A stretch of 64,000 bases of DNA, from NCBI GenBank assembly GCA_001604585.1, contig LVBW01000010.1, positions 1 through 64,000 on the forward strand, read 5' to 3'. Source of the stretch: Puniceicoccales bacterium Verruco_02. Its GTDB lineage: Bacteria; Verrucomicrobiota; Verrucomicrobiia; Opitutales; Oceanipulchritudinaceae. This document shows, piece by piece, positions 27,401 to 35,506 of this stretch. The translations under genes were made by a program, and so were the position numbers. Numbering within the stretch: the first letter of the stretch is position 1; the number at the start of each line of letters is the position of its first letter. The notes under the pieces were generated by a model. It was not told where the DNA came from and ran no database searches. It was given only the letters and a program-made list of their open reading frames with translations.

Positions 27401-28024
27401 GAGGGCGCGGGCGCGGTGTGCGAACACCTGCTCCTCGTCAATCATCGAGCGGATTACCTCGTCGTCGATGATGTTGACCTTGTTCAGCTCGTGAGAGGTG
27501 CGGAAGCCGTCGAAGAAGTGTATGAAAGGGATGCGGGCTTTGAGCGTGGCCGCGTGGGCGATGAGGGCCATGTCCTGGGCTTCCTGCACGCTGTCCGAGC
27601 AGAGCAGGGCTAGGCCGCAGCTGCGCACGGCCATCATGTCGGAGTGTTCGCCGAAGATGGACAGGGCCTGTGTGGCCACGGCGCGCGCGGCCACGTGGAA
27701 GACGGCGGGCGTGAGTTCGCCAGCTATCTTGAACAGGTTCGGGATCATCAAGAGCAGGCCCTGCGACGCTGTGAAGGTCGTCGTGAGCGCTCCCGTGGCT
27801 AGGGCACCGTGGACAGCACCGATGGCGCCGCCCTCGCTCTGCATTTCTGCAACGCTCGGGACTGTGCCCCAGATGTTTTTCCTGCCCTGGGCGGACCATT
27901 GGTCGGCCAGTTCGCCCATCGTGGAGGAGGGCGTAATGGGGTAGATGGCGCAGACTTCGCTTACCTTGTAGGCTACGTTGGCTGCCGCCTCATTGCCGTC
28001 GATAACCTTTTGGACGGATTTCAT
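24443..28024 (-). CDS. nifJ: Pyruvate:ferredoxin (flavodoxin) oxidoreductase
   Basis: Converts pyruvate and CoA to acetyl-CoA, CO2 and reduced ferredoxin. The 1193-residue single-chain enzyme is full length: N-terminal pyruvate domain (AAANVAYKVSEVCAIYPITPSS), CoA-binding and gamma domains, two [4Fe-4S] motifs (CIECGNCSFVCPHACI and CTGCGLCVEACPVIKG), a third cluster region around CQGCGETPYLKLLSQL, and the C-terminal TPP-binding domain (GDGWAYDIGYGGLDH and NTGGQASKATPLG). It lies 37 nt downstream of the Fe-S flavoprotein gene on the same strand. The enzyme is usually oxygen-labile, consistent with anaerobic growth. Confidence 0.97.
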   Translation of the reverse strand: MKSVQKVIDGNEAAANVAYKVSEVCAIYPITPSSTMGELADQWSAQGRKNIWGTVPSVAEMQSEGGAIGAVHGALATGALTTTFTASQGLLLMIPNLFKIAGELTPAVFHVAARAVATQALSIFGEHSDMMAVRSCGLALLCSDSVQEAQDMALIAHAATLKARIPFIHFFDGFRTSHELNKVNIIDDEVIRSMIDEEQVFAHRARALSPDHPTMRGTAQNPDVYFQAREACNPYYNAVPGIVEEYMERFAKLTGRQYKLFDYIGHPQAERVMVSMGSSGETVTAAVEKLVEAGEKVGVLRVHLFRPFSFKHFLKAIPTSVKSLAVIDRTKEPGAPGEPLYQDVVSAYVEGIAEDPELERQMPRIVGGRYGLSSKDFTPAMAKAIFDELKKARPKTHFTIGINDDVTGSSIDYDPSWTTLDEEVRQCLFYGLGADGTVGANHNTITIIGQETEMYAQGYFVYDSKKSGGRTTSHLRFGPNPIKAPYLIQKADFIGVHQFQFFRQFDVLAPAAKGGIVLINSIHSPEDTWHHLPAKVQKQIIDKQLRVFVVDAYSVAKAAGMGTRINTIMQTCFFAIAKVIPSEVAINSIKKSIHKSYIKKGEAVVAKNNAAVDQAIANMFEMTVPATVSAGEEIKVELPADASDFVRSFTQALIEDRGESLPVSMMPVDGTFPTATSRYEKRDISQIVPNWEADMCIECGNCSFVCPHACIRAKFYPDGALEGAPESFKSAKLRGRGFPDQRYTLHISLEDCTGCGLCVEACPVIKGEGKEKKRAINMVDKGPIQAREKVNGAFFDKIPYNARELVNFSTVRGIQYTQPLFEFSGACQGCGETPYLKLLSQLFGERLLVANATGCSSIYGGNLPTTPWAKNAEGRGPAWANSLFEDNAEFGMGYRLTLDKHNELAKELLQELAPQLGEELVSSILNAKQETEMQIFHQRQRIGLLKEKLEKLDGSRVKNLQSLADNLLRRSVWIVGGDGWAYDIGYGGLDHIIASGRNVNILVMDTEVYSNTGGQASKATPLGAVAKFAAGGKSIGKKDLAMAAMAYGHAYVARISYGANPQQALRAFREAEAFEGPSIIISYAHCIAHGINMTNGLTQQQLAVRSGYWPLLRFNPEMRSVGRNPLTIDSTRGSVPLKDFAYNENRFRMLLKNDPSRAETLMAQAQKDVEERWALYDVLANRYEEELAGAKNA

Positions 28025-28061
28025 CGAAAAATGTCTCTTTCTTTGCGTTCGTTGATGCCCC

Positions 28062-29714
28062 TTAGCGGGCGGACTGGCTGAGGGAGCATTCCTCTATCAG
28101 CTCTATTGCGCCGCAGGGGCACTGTTCGTAGCAGGCTCCGCAGCCCACGCACTTTTCGTAGTCGAACTTGTAGCGTTTGCCGGGGCCGAGTTTTATCACG
28201 GCGTCTTCTGGGCAGGCGCCAAGGCAGCCGTCGCACTCGTAGCAGTTGCCGCAGCTTAGGCAGCGTTTTGCCTCGTGGAGAGCTTCTTCGGTGCTTAGGC
28301 CCTTGACCACTTCGCGGAAGTCGCTTTTGCGTTCATCGCCCTTTAGCTGGGTTTCCTTGCTTGGGTCTGCCTGGGTGTAGTACCAGCTGTGCAGCTTGTC
28401 GAAGTTTGCGGCCTTGTTCTTGGCTGCGGGTTCGTAGCGGCGGCCTGAGAGCCATGCGTCGATGCAGCGGGCGGCCTTCTTGCCGTGGCCGACGGCCACT
28501 GTCACGGCGCGCTCGTAGGGCACCATGTCGCCACCTGCGAAGATGCCTTCGCTGCCGGTCATCATCTGGTCGTTGACGGCGACGGTGTCTTTTTTGAACT
28601 CGATGCCGGGTATCTGCTGGAGAAGCTGAGATTCGCTGTCCTGACCAAGGGCCATCACGAGGCTGTCCGCCTCCAGCGTCTCATACTCGCCCGTGGGCTG
28701 GGGCCAGCCCTTTTCGTCGAGCTTCATCTTCTCGACCTTCACGCTCTTGCCTTCGACAGAGCTGATGGTGGATAGCCAGTGGAACTTGATGCCCTCGTCG
28801 ATGGCGTCCTGTATCTCGCTGTCGTGGGCAGGGGCCTTTTCGCGGTTGCGGCGGTAAATGATGATGGTCTCCTGCGCGCCGAGGCGCAGTGCCGTGCGTG
28901 CGGCGTCCATTGCGGTGTTGCCGCCGCCGTAGATGGCCACTTTGCGGCCTATCATGGGCTTTTCGCCAAGCTCCACATCGCGCAGGAGCTTGACCGCGTC
29001 CAGTATCGGGCCTGCGTCCATCGCGGGGATGTCCGTGCGGCGGCCTATGTGTGCGCCAACGGCCACGAAGGCTGCGTCAAAGCCGCCCTCTGCCTTTTCT
29101 CTGGCCAGATCGCTCACCTTGTGGTTCAAGACGATCTTTACGCCCATCTTCTCGATGCGGGCGATTTCGGCGTCCAGAATGTTGCGCGGCAGTCGGTACT
29201 GGGGGATGCCAAAGTGCAGCATTCCGCCCGCCATCGGGCCTGCTTCGCGTATCTCCACTTCGTGGCCAAGGCGACGCAGGTGATATGCGGCGGAGAGGCC
29301 CGCGGGGCCGGCACCCACTATCAGGATGCGCTTCCCGCTCGCGGGGGCGTCCACATTGGGCATCCAGCCTTTTTCGAGGGCGGTGTCGCCGATGAGCCTT
29401 TCCACTGCGTGGATGCTGATGGGCGTATCCATGTGCTTGCGGTTGCATGCGTCTTCACAGGTGTGATAGCAGACGCGCCCATGCACCGCAGGCATGGGAT
29501 TGTCACGCATGATGACCTGCCAAGCGGCTTCAAGATTACCAGCCTGCGCGTGTGCCAGCCATGCCTGTATGTTCTCGCCTGCGGGGCAGGTCGAGTTACA
29601 AGGCGGCAACTGGTCCACGTAGCGGGGTAACCACGTTCTGTCGGGGCCGGTCCTGCGTGCCTTGCGCAAGTCCGGTTGCCCGGTCAATTCCCTGTCGGAA
29701 AGGGTCTTTGTCAT
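28062..29714 (-). CDS. FAD/NAD(P)-dependent oxidoreductase with C-terminal ferredoxin domain
   Basis: A 550-residue flavoprotein of the GltD/NfnB type. An N-terminal Fe-S-binding segment (PCNSTCPAGENIQAW, CYHTCEDACNR) is followed by an FAD Rossmann motif (VGAGPAGLSAAYHLRRLG), an NAD(P) motif (AIYGGGNTAMDAAR), GIFAGGDMVP and a C-terminal two-cluster ferredoxin domain (CLSCGNCYECDGCLGACP and CVGCGACYEQCPCGAIE). Next to nifJ it most likely moves electrons between ferredoxin and NAD(P)H. Glutamate synthase use is less likely as no large subunit gene is near. An ATG at 29714 follows a GTG at 29717. The promoter overlaps an inverted repeat at 29756-29772. Confidence 0.82.
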   Translation of the reverse strand: MTKTLSDRELTGQPDLRKARRTGPDRTWLPRYVDQLPPCNSTCPAGENIQAWLAHAQAGNLEAAWQVIMRDNPMPAVHGRVCYHTCEDACNRKHMDTPISIHAVERLIGDTALEKGWMPNVDAPASGKRILIVGAGPAGLSAAYHLRRLGHEVEIREAGPMAGGMLHFGIPQYRLPRNILDAEIARIEKMGVKIVLNHKVSDLAREKAEGGFDAAFVAVGAHIGRRTDIPAMDAGPILDAVKLLRDVELGEKPMIGRKVAIYGGGNTAMDAARTALRLGAQETIIIYRRNREKAPAHDSEIQDAIDEGIKFHWLSTISSVEGKSVKVEKMKLDEKGWPQPTGEYETLEADSLVMALGQDSESQLLQQIPGIEFKKDTVAVNDQMMTGSEGIFAGGDMVPYERAVTVAVGHGKKAARCIDAWLSGRRYEPAAKNKAANFDKLHSWYYTQADPSKETQLKGDERKSDFREVVKGLSTEEALHEAKRCLSCGNCYECDGCLGACPEDAVIKLGPGKRYKFDYEKCVGCGACYEQCPCGAIELIEECSLSQSAR

Positions 29715-29734
29715 CACAATTCTTCGTCTGCATT

Positions 29735-29764
29735 ACACTAACAGCGCTGGGGGGCAATTGTGAA
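29735..29764 (-). promoter_or_regulatory. Predicted promoter of the oxidoreductase-nifJ operon
   Basis: On the minus strand TTCACA (29764-29759) and TAGTGT (29740-29735) are 18 nt apart, upstream of the ATG at 29714. The -35 element overlaps the inverted repeat at 29756-29772, the usual position of a repressor site. Confidence 0.4.
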
Positions 29765-29772
29765 CAACAATT
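29756..29772. promoter_or_regulatory. Inverted repeat, candidate operator
   Basis: AATTGT (29756-29761) and ACAATT (29767-29772) are perfect inverted arms around the centre GAACA. The site overlaps the predicted -35 of the minus-strand redox operon and could bind the Fur-family protein encoded next door (inference). Confidence 0.4.
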
Positions 29773-29851
29773 TATTCCATCGGTTCATCTTTACAGAGGC
29801 GGCAGGCCCTTTGTGGGCGCTTTTCGGGAGCCTCTTACCGCTCGCTATGAC

Positions 29852-29880
29852 TTGATTATTGTTGAGTTTTGTGGAATATT
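29852..29880 (+). promoter_or_regulatory. Predicted promoter of the Fur-family regulator and suf genes
   Basis: TTGATT at 29852-29857 and AATATT at 29875-29880 are 17 nt apart. Transcription would begin near 29887, immediately before the 15-bp box at 29890-29904. Confidence 0.5.
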
Positions 29881-29889
29881 TCTTGAACC

Positions 29890-29904
29890 TTGGAATCATT
29901 ACAA
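29890..29904. promoter_or_regulatory. Fur/PerR-type 7-1-7 box, candidate autoregulatory operator
   Basis: TTGGAATCATTACAA reads as 7-1-7 inverted arms with one mismatched pair, the architecture of Fur, Zur and PerR sites. It lies just after the predicted start site and 9 nt before the ATG of the Fur-family gene, which suits autorepression. Confidence 0.5.
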
Positions 29905-29913
29905 TTACAAACA

Positions 29914-30363
29914 ATGAAAGACGGGGGTACATCGCAGAGACTGGCCGGAGCCTTGGAGGAGCATGGATTGCGTTCCACAAGGCAACGCGAACTGGTTTTT
30001 GGCGTTCTGATGGAGCTGAAGGGGCACCCCACTGCGGACGAGGTGTATGTCCGCGCTAGGGAGCAGTTCTCATCCATATCTCTTGCAACAGTTTACAATT
30101 GCCTTGAGGCACTTGTGGACTGTGGACTGGTAAAGGCTGTGCACCGCGATCGTGAGCCTGCGCGCTATTGCGCCAATCTGGTCGAGCACGCGCATTTTCA
30201 CGACTTGCAAACGGGCGAGGTACGGGACGTGCTTCTGCCTTCGGACGTGATGCAGTACTTGGTCAAACTGCTTCCCAAGGGCTGCGTGGCGGACCGGGTG
30301 GAGCTGAACTTCATCGGCAGGAGCAGCGGTCCAACTGCTGGCGAGGCCGAGCTGCGGACCTGA
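29914..30363 (+). CDS. Fur/PerR-family transcriptional regulator, atypical metal sites
   Basis: A 149-residue DNA-binding regulator. The N-terminal winged helix shows GLRSTRQRELVFGVLME, HPTADEVYVRAR and SISLATVYNCLEALVDCGLV, all standard for the family. The regulatory segment reads EHAHFHDLQTGEVRDV: His residues remain, but the first structural-zinc CxxC is replaced (His-Asp-Leu-Gln) and no second CxxC exists near the C-terminus, where only LPKGCVADRVEL has a lone Cys. Metal or cofactor sensing may therefore differ. Start is ATG 29914, supported by promoter and box positions; a TTG at 29890 lies within the box. sufC follows after 46 nt, so the regulator probably governs Fe-S assembly. Confidence 0.82.
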   Translation: MKDGGTSQRLAGALEEHGLRSTRQRELVFGVLMELKGHPTADEVYVRAREQFSSISLATVYNCLEALVDCGLVKAVHRDREPARYCANLVEHAHFHDLQTGEVRDVLLPSDVMQYLVKLLPKGCVADRVELNFIGRSSGPTAGEAELRT

Positions 30364-30409
30364 ATGGGCGGGGTTTTTCAATTTGTTCTAACATTTTAGC
30401 CAAGCAAAC

Positions 30410-31168
30410 ATGAGTCTCAACATCAATAATTTAAGTGTCTCCATAGCGGAGAGGCAGATACTCAAGGACTTCAACCTGTCCGTTTCCCGTGGCGAGGTTC
30501 ATGCCATCATGGGACCGAATGGCACCGGCAAGAGCACCTTGGCCAAGGCACTGGCGGCGCATCCGGATTATACGGTTACAGGCGGTACGGCCCTCTTGGA
30601 TGGCGCGGAGATTATCGGCCTTGAGCCGGACGCCGTGGCTAGGCTCGGCCTATTCATGGCCTTCCAGTACCCGGTCGAGATACCCGGCGTATCCATTGCG
30701 AACTTCATACGCGCAGCCCTCACGGCCCGCCTGAAGGAAAGCGGGGGGGACTTCAGCGCCACGGCCTATTACAAGGCCCTGTACGCGCAAATGGACGCTC
30801 TCAAGATACCGCGCGAGTTCACGTCACGATCTGTCAACGTGGGTTTTTCAGGCGGCGAAAAGAAGCGTTGCGACATATTGCAAATGGCCATGTTGAAGCC
30901 GTCCTACGCCATATTGGACGAGACGGACTCCGGCTTGGATATTGACGCCCTGCGCATCGTTGCGGACGGAGTCAACCACATGCGTGGGCCGGGCACTGGC
31001 TTTGTCATAATCACCCACTACCAGCGTCTTCTTAACTATATAAAGCCAGACTATGTACACGTTATGTACGGCGGGCGTATCGTTAAGAGCGGCGGGGCAG
31101 AACTGGCCCTGGAGCTTGAGGAGAAGGGCTACGGATGGGTCGAAAAGGAATTCGGCGTCCTAGTTTAA
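30410..31168 (+). CDS. sufC: Fe-S cluster assembly ATPase SufC
   Basis: Soluble ABC-type ATPase of 252 residues forming the SufBCD scaffold for Fe-S cluster assembly. Walker A is [10 protein letters not shown], the signature is [16 protein letters not shown] and Walker B is [12 protein letters not shown], where the ETDSGLD wording is characteristic of SufC. It is the first structural gene of the suf operon, 46 nt after the Fur-family regulator, with sufB following after 48 nt. No suf cysteine desulfurase (sufS) or sufU gene lies in the cluster; these would have to be elsewhere. Confidence 0.97.
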   Translation: MSLNINNLSVSIAERQILKDFNLSVSRGEVHAIMGPNGTGKSTLAKALAAHPDYTVTGGTALLDGAEIIGLEPDAVARLGLFMAFQYPVEIPGVSIANFIRAALTARLKESGGDFSATAYYKALYAQMDALKIPREFTSRSVNVGFSGGEKKRCDILQMAMLKPSYAILDETDSGLDIDALRIVADGVNHMRGPGTGFVIITHYQRLLNYIKPDYVHVMYGGRIVKSGGAELALELEEKGYGWVEKEFGVLV

Positions 31169-31216
31169 GGGGCAAGGCAGGAACATGCCTGATTTGTATC
31201 TTCAACCACTTTAATC

Positions 31217-32644
31217 ATGAGCAGCCAGACAGACGATCGTTCCGCACAGGAGAAGGCCCTCGCCGTCGAGCGCGACGTGGGCAACTTCAGCTACGAGACC
31301 TCGTACGACTTTGACGCGGGCAAGGGCCTTTCCGAACGTACCATCGACTATATCTGCGATGTGAAGGGCGAGCCGGACTGGATGCGCGAGTTCCGCAAGA
31401 AGGCGCTGAAGGTGTTCAACGACAAGCCAATGCCCAGCAGCTGGGCCTCGCCGGACCTTGCGAACATAGACTTTGACCGCATCTCCTACTACATGGCCAA
31501 AGGACGCCCATCGCGCAGTTGGGACGAGGTGCCCGACGAGGTCAAGAAGACCTTCGAGCGCCTCGGCGTACCCGAGAAGGAGAGGGCATTTCTCGCCGGG
31601 GTGGAGGCACAGTTCGACAGTGAGTCCAGCTACTCGAGCATGAAGGAGGAACTGGCAAAGCAGGGCGTGATATTTGTCAGCTCAAGCGAGGGTCTGATGA
31701 AGCACCCGGAAATATTTCGCCAGTGGTTCGGCAAGGTAATCCCGATTGGCGACAACAAGTTCAGCGCTCTTAACAGTGCGGTGTTCTCCGGCGGCTCCTT
31801 CATCTACATACCCAAGGGGGTGAAGCTCAAGCAGCCCCTTCAGGCCTACTTCCGCATCAATGCCGAGGAGATGGGCCAGTTCGAGCGCACGCTCATCATA
31901 GCCGACGAGGGGGCCGAGATGATGTATATGGAGGGCTGTACGGCCCCTCAGTACGAGACGAGTGCCCTGCATAGCGCCGTGGTGGAGCTTGTTGCGCTTA
32001 AAGGGGCAAAGATTCAGTACGTCACTGTTCAGAACTGGTCCGCCAGCGTGTTCAACCTTGTCACCAAGCGCGGACTGGCCTTGGAAGATGCCGAGATCCG
32101 CTGGATAGACTGCAACATAGGCAGCCGCCTCACGATGAAGTACCCGGCCGTGGTCCTGCGCGGAGAGCGCGCCCGTGGCGAGGTGCTCTCCATCGCCCTT
32201 GCGCACGATGGCCAGCATCAGGACACAGGTTCCAAGATGATTCACGCTGCCGACAACACCTCTAGCAACATCGTCTCCAAGAGCATAAGTATAGGCAAGG
32301 GCAGGGCCACGTATCGCGGGATGGTGCAGATGCCCCGGCACCTTAAGAACTGCAAGAACAACACCGAGTGCGACGCCCTGCTTATCAACACCAACAGTCG
32401 CACGGACACCTATCCGGCTATAGTGGTGCGGGGCGAGGGCAACAGTGTGCAGCACGAGGCGAGCGTGTCGAAGGTCAGCGAGGAGCAGATCTTCTACATG
32501 CAGCAGCGTGGCATACCCGAGGCGGAGGCCATGAGCTTGGCCGTGAACGGATTTGTGAACGACCTTGTCCGCGAGTTCCCGATGGAATACTCGGTGGAGC
32601 TGCGCCGCCTCATAGACCTCGAAATGGAAGGGAGCGTCGGGTAA
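31217..32644 (+). CDS. sufB: Fe-S cluster assembly scaffold SufB
   Basis: Scaffold subunit of SufBCD on which clusters are built. The 475-residue length is typical. Recognisable segments are [76 protein letters not shown] and the late [19 protein letters not shown]. Cysteine and glutamate candidates for cluster binding are present in EGCTAP and CKNNTECDA. It lies between sufC and sufD in one transcript, with a 30-nt gap to the sufD start. Confidence 0.97.
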   Translation: MSSQTDDRSAQEKALAVERDVGNFSYETSYDFDAGKGLSERTIDYICDVKGEPDWMREFRKKALKVFNDKPMPSSWASPDLANIDFDRISYYMAKGRPSRSWDEVPDEVKKTFERLGVPEKERAFLAGVEAQFDSESSYSSMKEELAKQGVIFVSSSEGLMKHPEIFRQWFGKVIPIGDNKFSALNSAVFSGGSFIYIPKGVKLKQPLQAYFRINAEEMGQFERTLIIADEGAEMMYMEGCTAPQYETSALHSAVVELVALKGAKIQYVTVQNWSASVFNLVTKRGLALEDAEIRWIDCNIGSRLTMKYPAVVLRGERARGEVLSIALAHDGQHQDTGSKMIHAADNTSSNIVSKSISIGKGRATYRGMVQMPRHLKNCKNNTECDALLINTNSRTDTYPAIVVRGEGNSVQHEASVSKVSEEQIFYMQQRGIPEAEAMSLAVNGFVNDLVREFPMEYSVELRRLIDLEMEGSVG

Positions 32645-32674
32645 GGCCCACTTACCTTGGCAGCAAACACAATC

Positions 32675-34024
32675 ATGACGGACACTTTTTACATGACAGA
32701 AGCACTTTCCATCTGTTCTGACGCCGCCTTCGAGGCCCATCTGGGTTCCCTGAAAGACATGCCTTCATGGCTGCTCGACATAAAGCGCGAGGCTTGGGCA
32801 CGCTACAAAGCCCTGCCAGAGCCACGGCGCAAGGATGAGCAGTGGCGCTTTGCCAGTACTGACGGCCTCTCGCTCGACCCGTACTCTTACCGCGTCCCTT
32901 CCGCCGATCCGCAGGAATGTGCACGGCCTCTTCTTGAATGCGGCGGCTGTCTGGACTTTGCCGACGATGCCTATATTGGCGGCAGGCCCCTGTACGAAGA
33001 AGCCGCTGCAAGGGGTGTGATATTTCTCCCCCTAGACCGTGCCCTTCGCGAGCACCCGGAGCTTGTGCGCAGGCACCTCTTCGAGCGTATGCCAGACCTT
33101 GGCAGCGAGAAGTATCAGGCCCTGCATGTGGCGATGTTCACAACGGGAGTATTCCTCCATGTGCCCCGAGGGGTGCAGGTGGAGCTGCCCCTGGCGGGTC
33201 TGCACGAGGCTGTGAGCGAAGGCGCAAGCGTGTTTCCGCACACTCTTGTCGTCGCGGAAGAGGGGGCCTCGGTCACGATGTTCGACGTTTTCCGCAGTCG
33301 CGAAGCCGCCGCGCGGCACTTTGCCTGTGCCGCAGCGGATATTTGCGCCCTTCCCGGCGCCAACATTCGCTACCGTATGGTGCAGGCCTGGAGCCGTTCC
33401 TCGCTGGCCTTTCACATGAACAGTGCCAGCGCCGAGCGCTCCAGCAGTGTCGATGCCATCACAATCAACGTGGGCGCAGCCCATGTGCGCAGCGAACAGC
33501 ATGGGCGCATCGTGGGCCGGGGGGGGAATGTTCAGATGCATTCACTAACCCTTGCAACAGGCACGCAGGAAGTGGATCAGCGCACCCTCCAGACGCACGA
33601 CGCCGGGGATGGGCACAGCAATTTACTCTACAAGAACGTCCTTCTGGACAAGGCGCACACGATATTCAGTGGCCTTATCCGCGTGGCAGAGAATGCGCAG
33701 CGAACCGACGCCTACCAGACAAACCGCAATCTGCTCCTCTCGCCAGAGGCCGAGGCGGACAGCCTGCCGGGCCTGGAGATTTTGGCCAACGACGTGAAAT
33801 GCAGCCACGGAGCCAGCACGGGCCAGTTGGACAAGGAGCAGCTCTACTACATGTTGGCGCGCGGCCTTCATAGGAGCACTGCCCAGCAGCTGATGGTGTT
33901 CGGCTTTTTCGAGGAAGTGCTGGAAAAGTTCGGCAACGAGCAACTGGCCCAGTACGTGCGAGATCTGCTTCAGGAGAGCTTCAATGCACATGAATTGTTA
34001 AACAATTCGCCCGATGCGACTTAA
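32675..34024 (+). CDS. sufD: Fe-S cluster assembly protein SufD
   Basis: Partner of SufB in the SufBC2D complex. The 449-residue protein has the SufB/D family core: AMFTTGVFLHVPRGVQVELP, the NRNLLLSPEAEADSLPGLEI segment and HGASTGQLDKEQLYYMLARG near the C-terminus, which includes the conserved His used at the SufB-SufD interface. I take the ATG at 32675; an upstream TTG at 32657 and a later ATG at 32693 are alternatives. It closes the suf operon; the membrane protein at 34065 follows after 40 nt and could be co-transcribed. Confidence 0.93.
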   Translation: MTDTFYMTEALSICSDAAFEAHLGSLKDMPSWLLDIKREAWARYKALPEPRRKDEQWRFASTDGLSLDPYSYRVPSADPQECARPLLECGGCLDFADDAYIGGRPLYEEAAARGVIFLPLDRALREHPELVRRHLFERMPDLGSEKYQALHVAMFTTGVFLHVPRGVQVELPLAGLHEAVSEGASVFPHTLVVAEEGASVTMFDVFRSREAAARHFACAAADICALPGANIRYRMVQAWSRSSLAFHMNSASAERSSSVDAITINVGAAHVRSEQHGRIVGRGGNVQMHSLTLATGTQEVDQRTLQTHDAGDGHSNLLYKNVLLDKAHTIFSGLIRVAENAQRTDAYQTNRNLLLSPEAEADSLPGLEILANDVKCSHGASTGQLDKEQLYYMLARGLHRSTAQQLMVFGFFEEVLEKFGNEQLAQYVRDLLQESFNAHELLNNSPDAT

Positions 34025-34064
34025 CTGTTGACGCGCGATGTGCATATCTTCATGCACTCTCAGC

Positions 34065-34502
34065 ATGAGATCCATCAAGTGTGAACTGAGCGCATTCAAG
34101 CTTATAAGCCTCCTTGGCTCGCTGCTATATTTCTACCTGTTCGTGAGCCTGCTCGTGTCGCCGGCAGAGTTCTTCGCGGATCTTAACATCATGCTCTCGC
34201 CCGACATGTGCTTCATAGCTCGGCGCGCCGGGATGCTCATGCTCGGCTTTTCGGCCCTGCTCTTTTTTGCCCGCAACGCTCCTCTTTCGGGCGCAAGGGT
34301 GGCCATCGCCGCCGCGGTGGCGTTGAACATGGCGGGCTTTGCCAGCACCGGCATACATGCCTACAGTGTGGGCCTTGTGGACGAGGCCATATTCTTCAGC
34401 ATCTCCGTAGAGAGCGTGTTCACCCTGCTGTTCTCGGTTCACTGCGTGCGAGACCTGCTCCGTCTGCGAAGGGCTGACGCCTGTGGCAGGGAGTTGACCT
34501 AA
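34065..34502 (+). CDS. Four-helix integral membrane protein, unknown function
   Basis: A 145-residue protein with four hydrophobic segments: about 13-35 (LISLLGSLLYFYLFVSLL), 55-75, 83-103 and 113-135. Short charged loops and an Arg-rich C-terminus suggest both ends face the cytoplasm. I do not recognise the family with confidence; it vaguely resembles small DUF4345-type membrane proteins. The ATG at 34065 is preferred over the frame opening at 34038. It follows sufD by 40 nt in the same direction with no terminator visible, so it may belong to the Fe-S operon. Confidence 0.65.
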   Translation: MRSIKCELSAFKLISLLGSLLYFYLFVSLLVSPAEFFADLNIMLSPDMCFIARRAGMLMLGFSALLFFARNAPLSGARVAIAAAVALNMAGFASTGIHAYSVGLVDEAIFFSISVESVFTLLFSVHCVRDLLRLRRADACGRELT

Positions 34503-34728
34503 GGAGGGCTTCCTGTCTCTCGTGGGCGGGCATAATACACTTGGCAACTGTGCCTGAAAAACGTTGGAAGCTTGCCTCTGTTCTCTTGGTGGGTGAAGGA
34601 GCATGTCGTCAACGCCCATGAGTTGCGGCTTGATATTATCTGCAATTATAAACACAGTTGCGACTGTGCGACATGCGTCGCTCGCTGACCAAGGTTTATA
34701 TCAAGTATATCAAAACGCACATACAGGA

Positions 34729-35337
34729 ATGAAAAAGTATCCATTGCTCATTATCGCAGGTCTGTTCGCCTTTGTATCACAGGCTGCTCATGCAAGCTTC
34801 GACGGTGATTTCTCCATAGAACCCGCCACGACTTATAGTTCTGGAGTCGGCACTTTCGGAAACTGGACATACAGTATCGTGGTATTCACGGGAGTGGGAA
34901 GTATAGAAACAAGCGTAGCGACGGACTCGCTTGTGTTGAACGCATATGCTTTCGGTATGTTAATGTCTGACCAGACAACCGTCACACTCACTTGCGCTCC
35001 TGTTGACTTTGATGGAACCATAAGTTTCACGGCTAGCAGCCTGAGCGGTTTGTCGGTGACAGCGAACTCAGTCAATGTTGCTAGTTCTGGATTTGACTAT
35101 TCGTTCGACCTTTCGTACGGCCAGTCATTTACCATATCTCTTTCCGCCATTAGTGTAGGTAGTTTTGACCCGGTGTTATTACTGCCGATGCCAGGTGTTC
35201 CGGTGAGTTATTCGACGACCATCTCCAATTTCAGTGCGATAAGCGCCGTGCCGGAGCCCTCCACGTATGCCCTCGGTGCCGGAGTGGTGGTGCTTGGCAT
35301 AGCAGGTGCGAAGCGCCGTCGCTCGCGCAAGGCGTAG
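34729..35337 (+). CDS. Exported PEP-CTERM sorting-domain protein
   Basis: A 202-residue secreted protein with an N-terminal signal peptide (MKKYPLLIIAGLFAFVSQAAHA) and a C-terminal sorting tail: VPEPSTYALGAG, a hydrophobic helix and the basic end KRRRSRK. The tail is recognised by an exosortase, which cleaves at PEP and may hand the protein to the cell surface. The middle is Ser/Thr/Val-rich beta-structure without a known domain. Base composition is lower in G+C than the neighbours. The frame opens at 34603, but the signal peptide fixes the ATG at 34729. A strong terminator follows at 35452. Confidence 0.85.
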   Translation: MKKYPLLIIAGLFAFVSQAAHASFDGDFSIEPATTYSSGVGTFGNWTYSIVVFTGVGSIETSVATDSLVLNAYAFGMLMSDQTTVTLTCAPVDFDGTISFTASSLSGLSVTANSVNVASSGFDYSFDLSYGQSFTISLSAISVGSFDPVLLLPMPGVPVSYSTTISNFSAISAVPEPSTYALGAGVVVLGIAGAKRRRSRKA

Positions 35338-35451
35338 TGAGTGTTTGATAATTCCCGCAATGGGAAGATATTCCGTGTTTTCGGCGGCAGGAGCTTATCG
35401 AAAAGACCCCCTTTAGGGCGATCGCTTATTCGCCACCTAGTTGATATTCCC

Positions 35452-35483
35452 ATGCCCCAGCGCCCACGTTGACGCTGGGGCAT
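35452..35483 (+). terminator. Terminator after the PEP-CTERM gene
   Basis: ATGCCCCAGCG (35452-35462) pairs perfectly with 35473-35483 and is followed by CTTTCT. It separates the PEP-CTERM gene from manC. Confidence 0.75.
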
Positions 35484-35506
35484 CTTTCTGAAAGCATACT
35501 CCCTGT

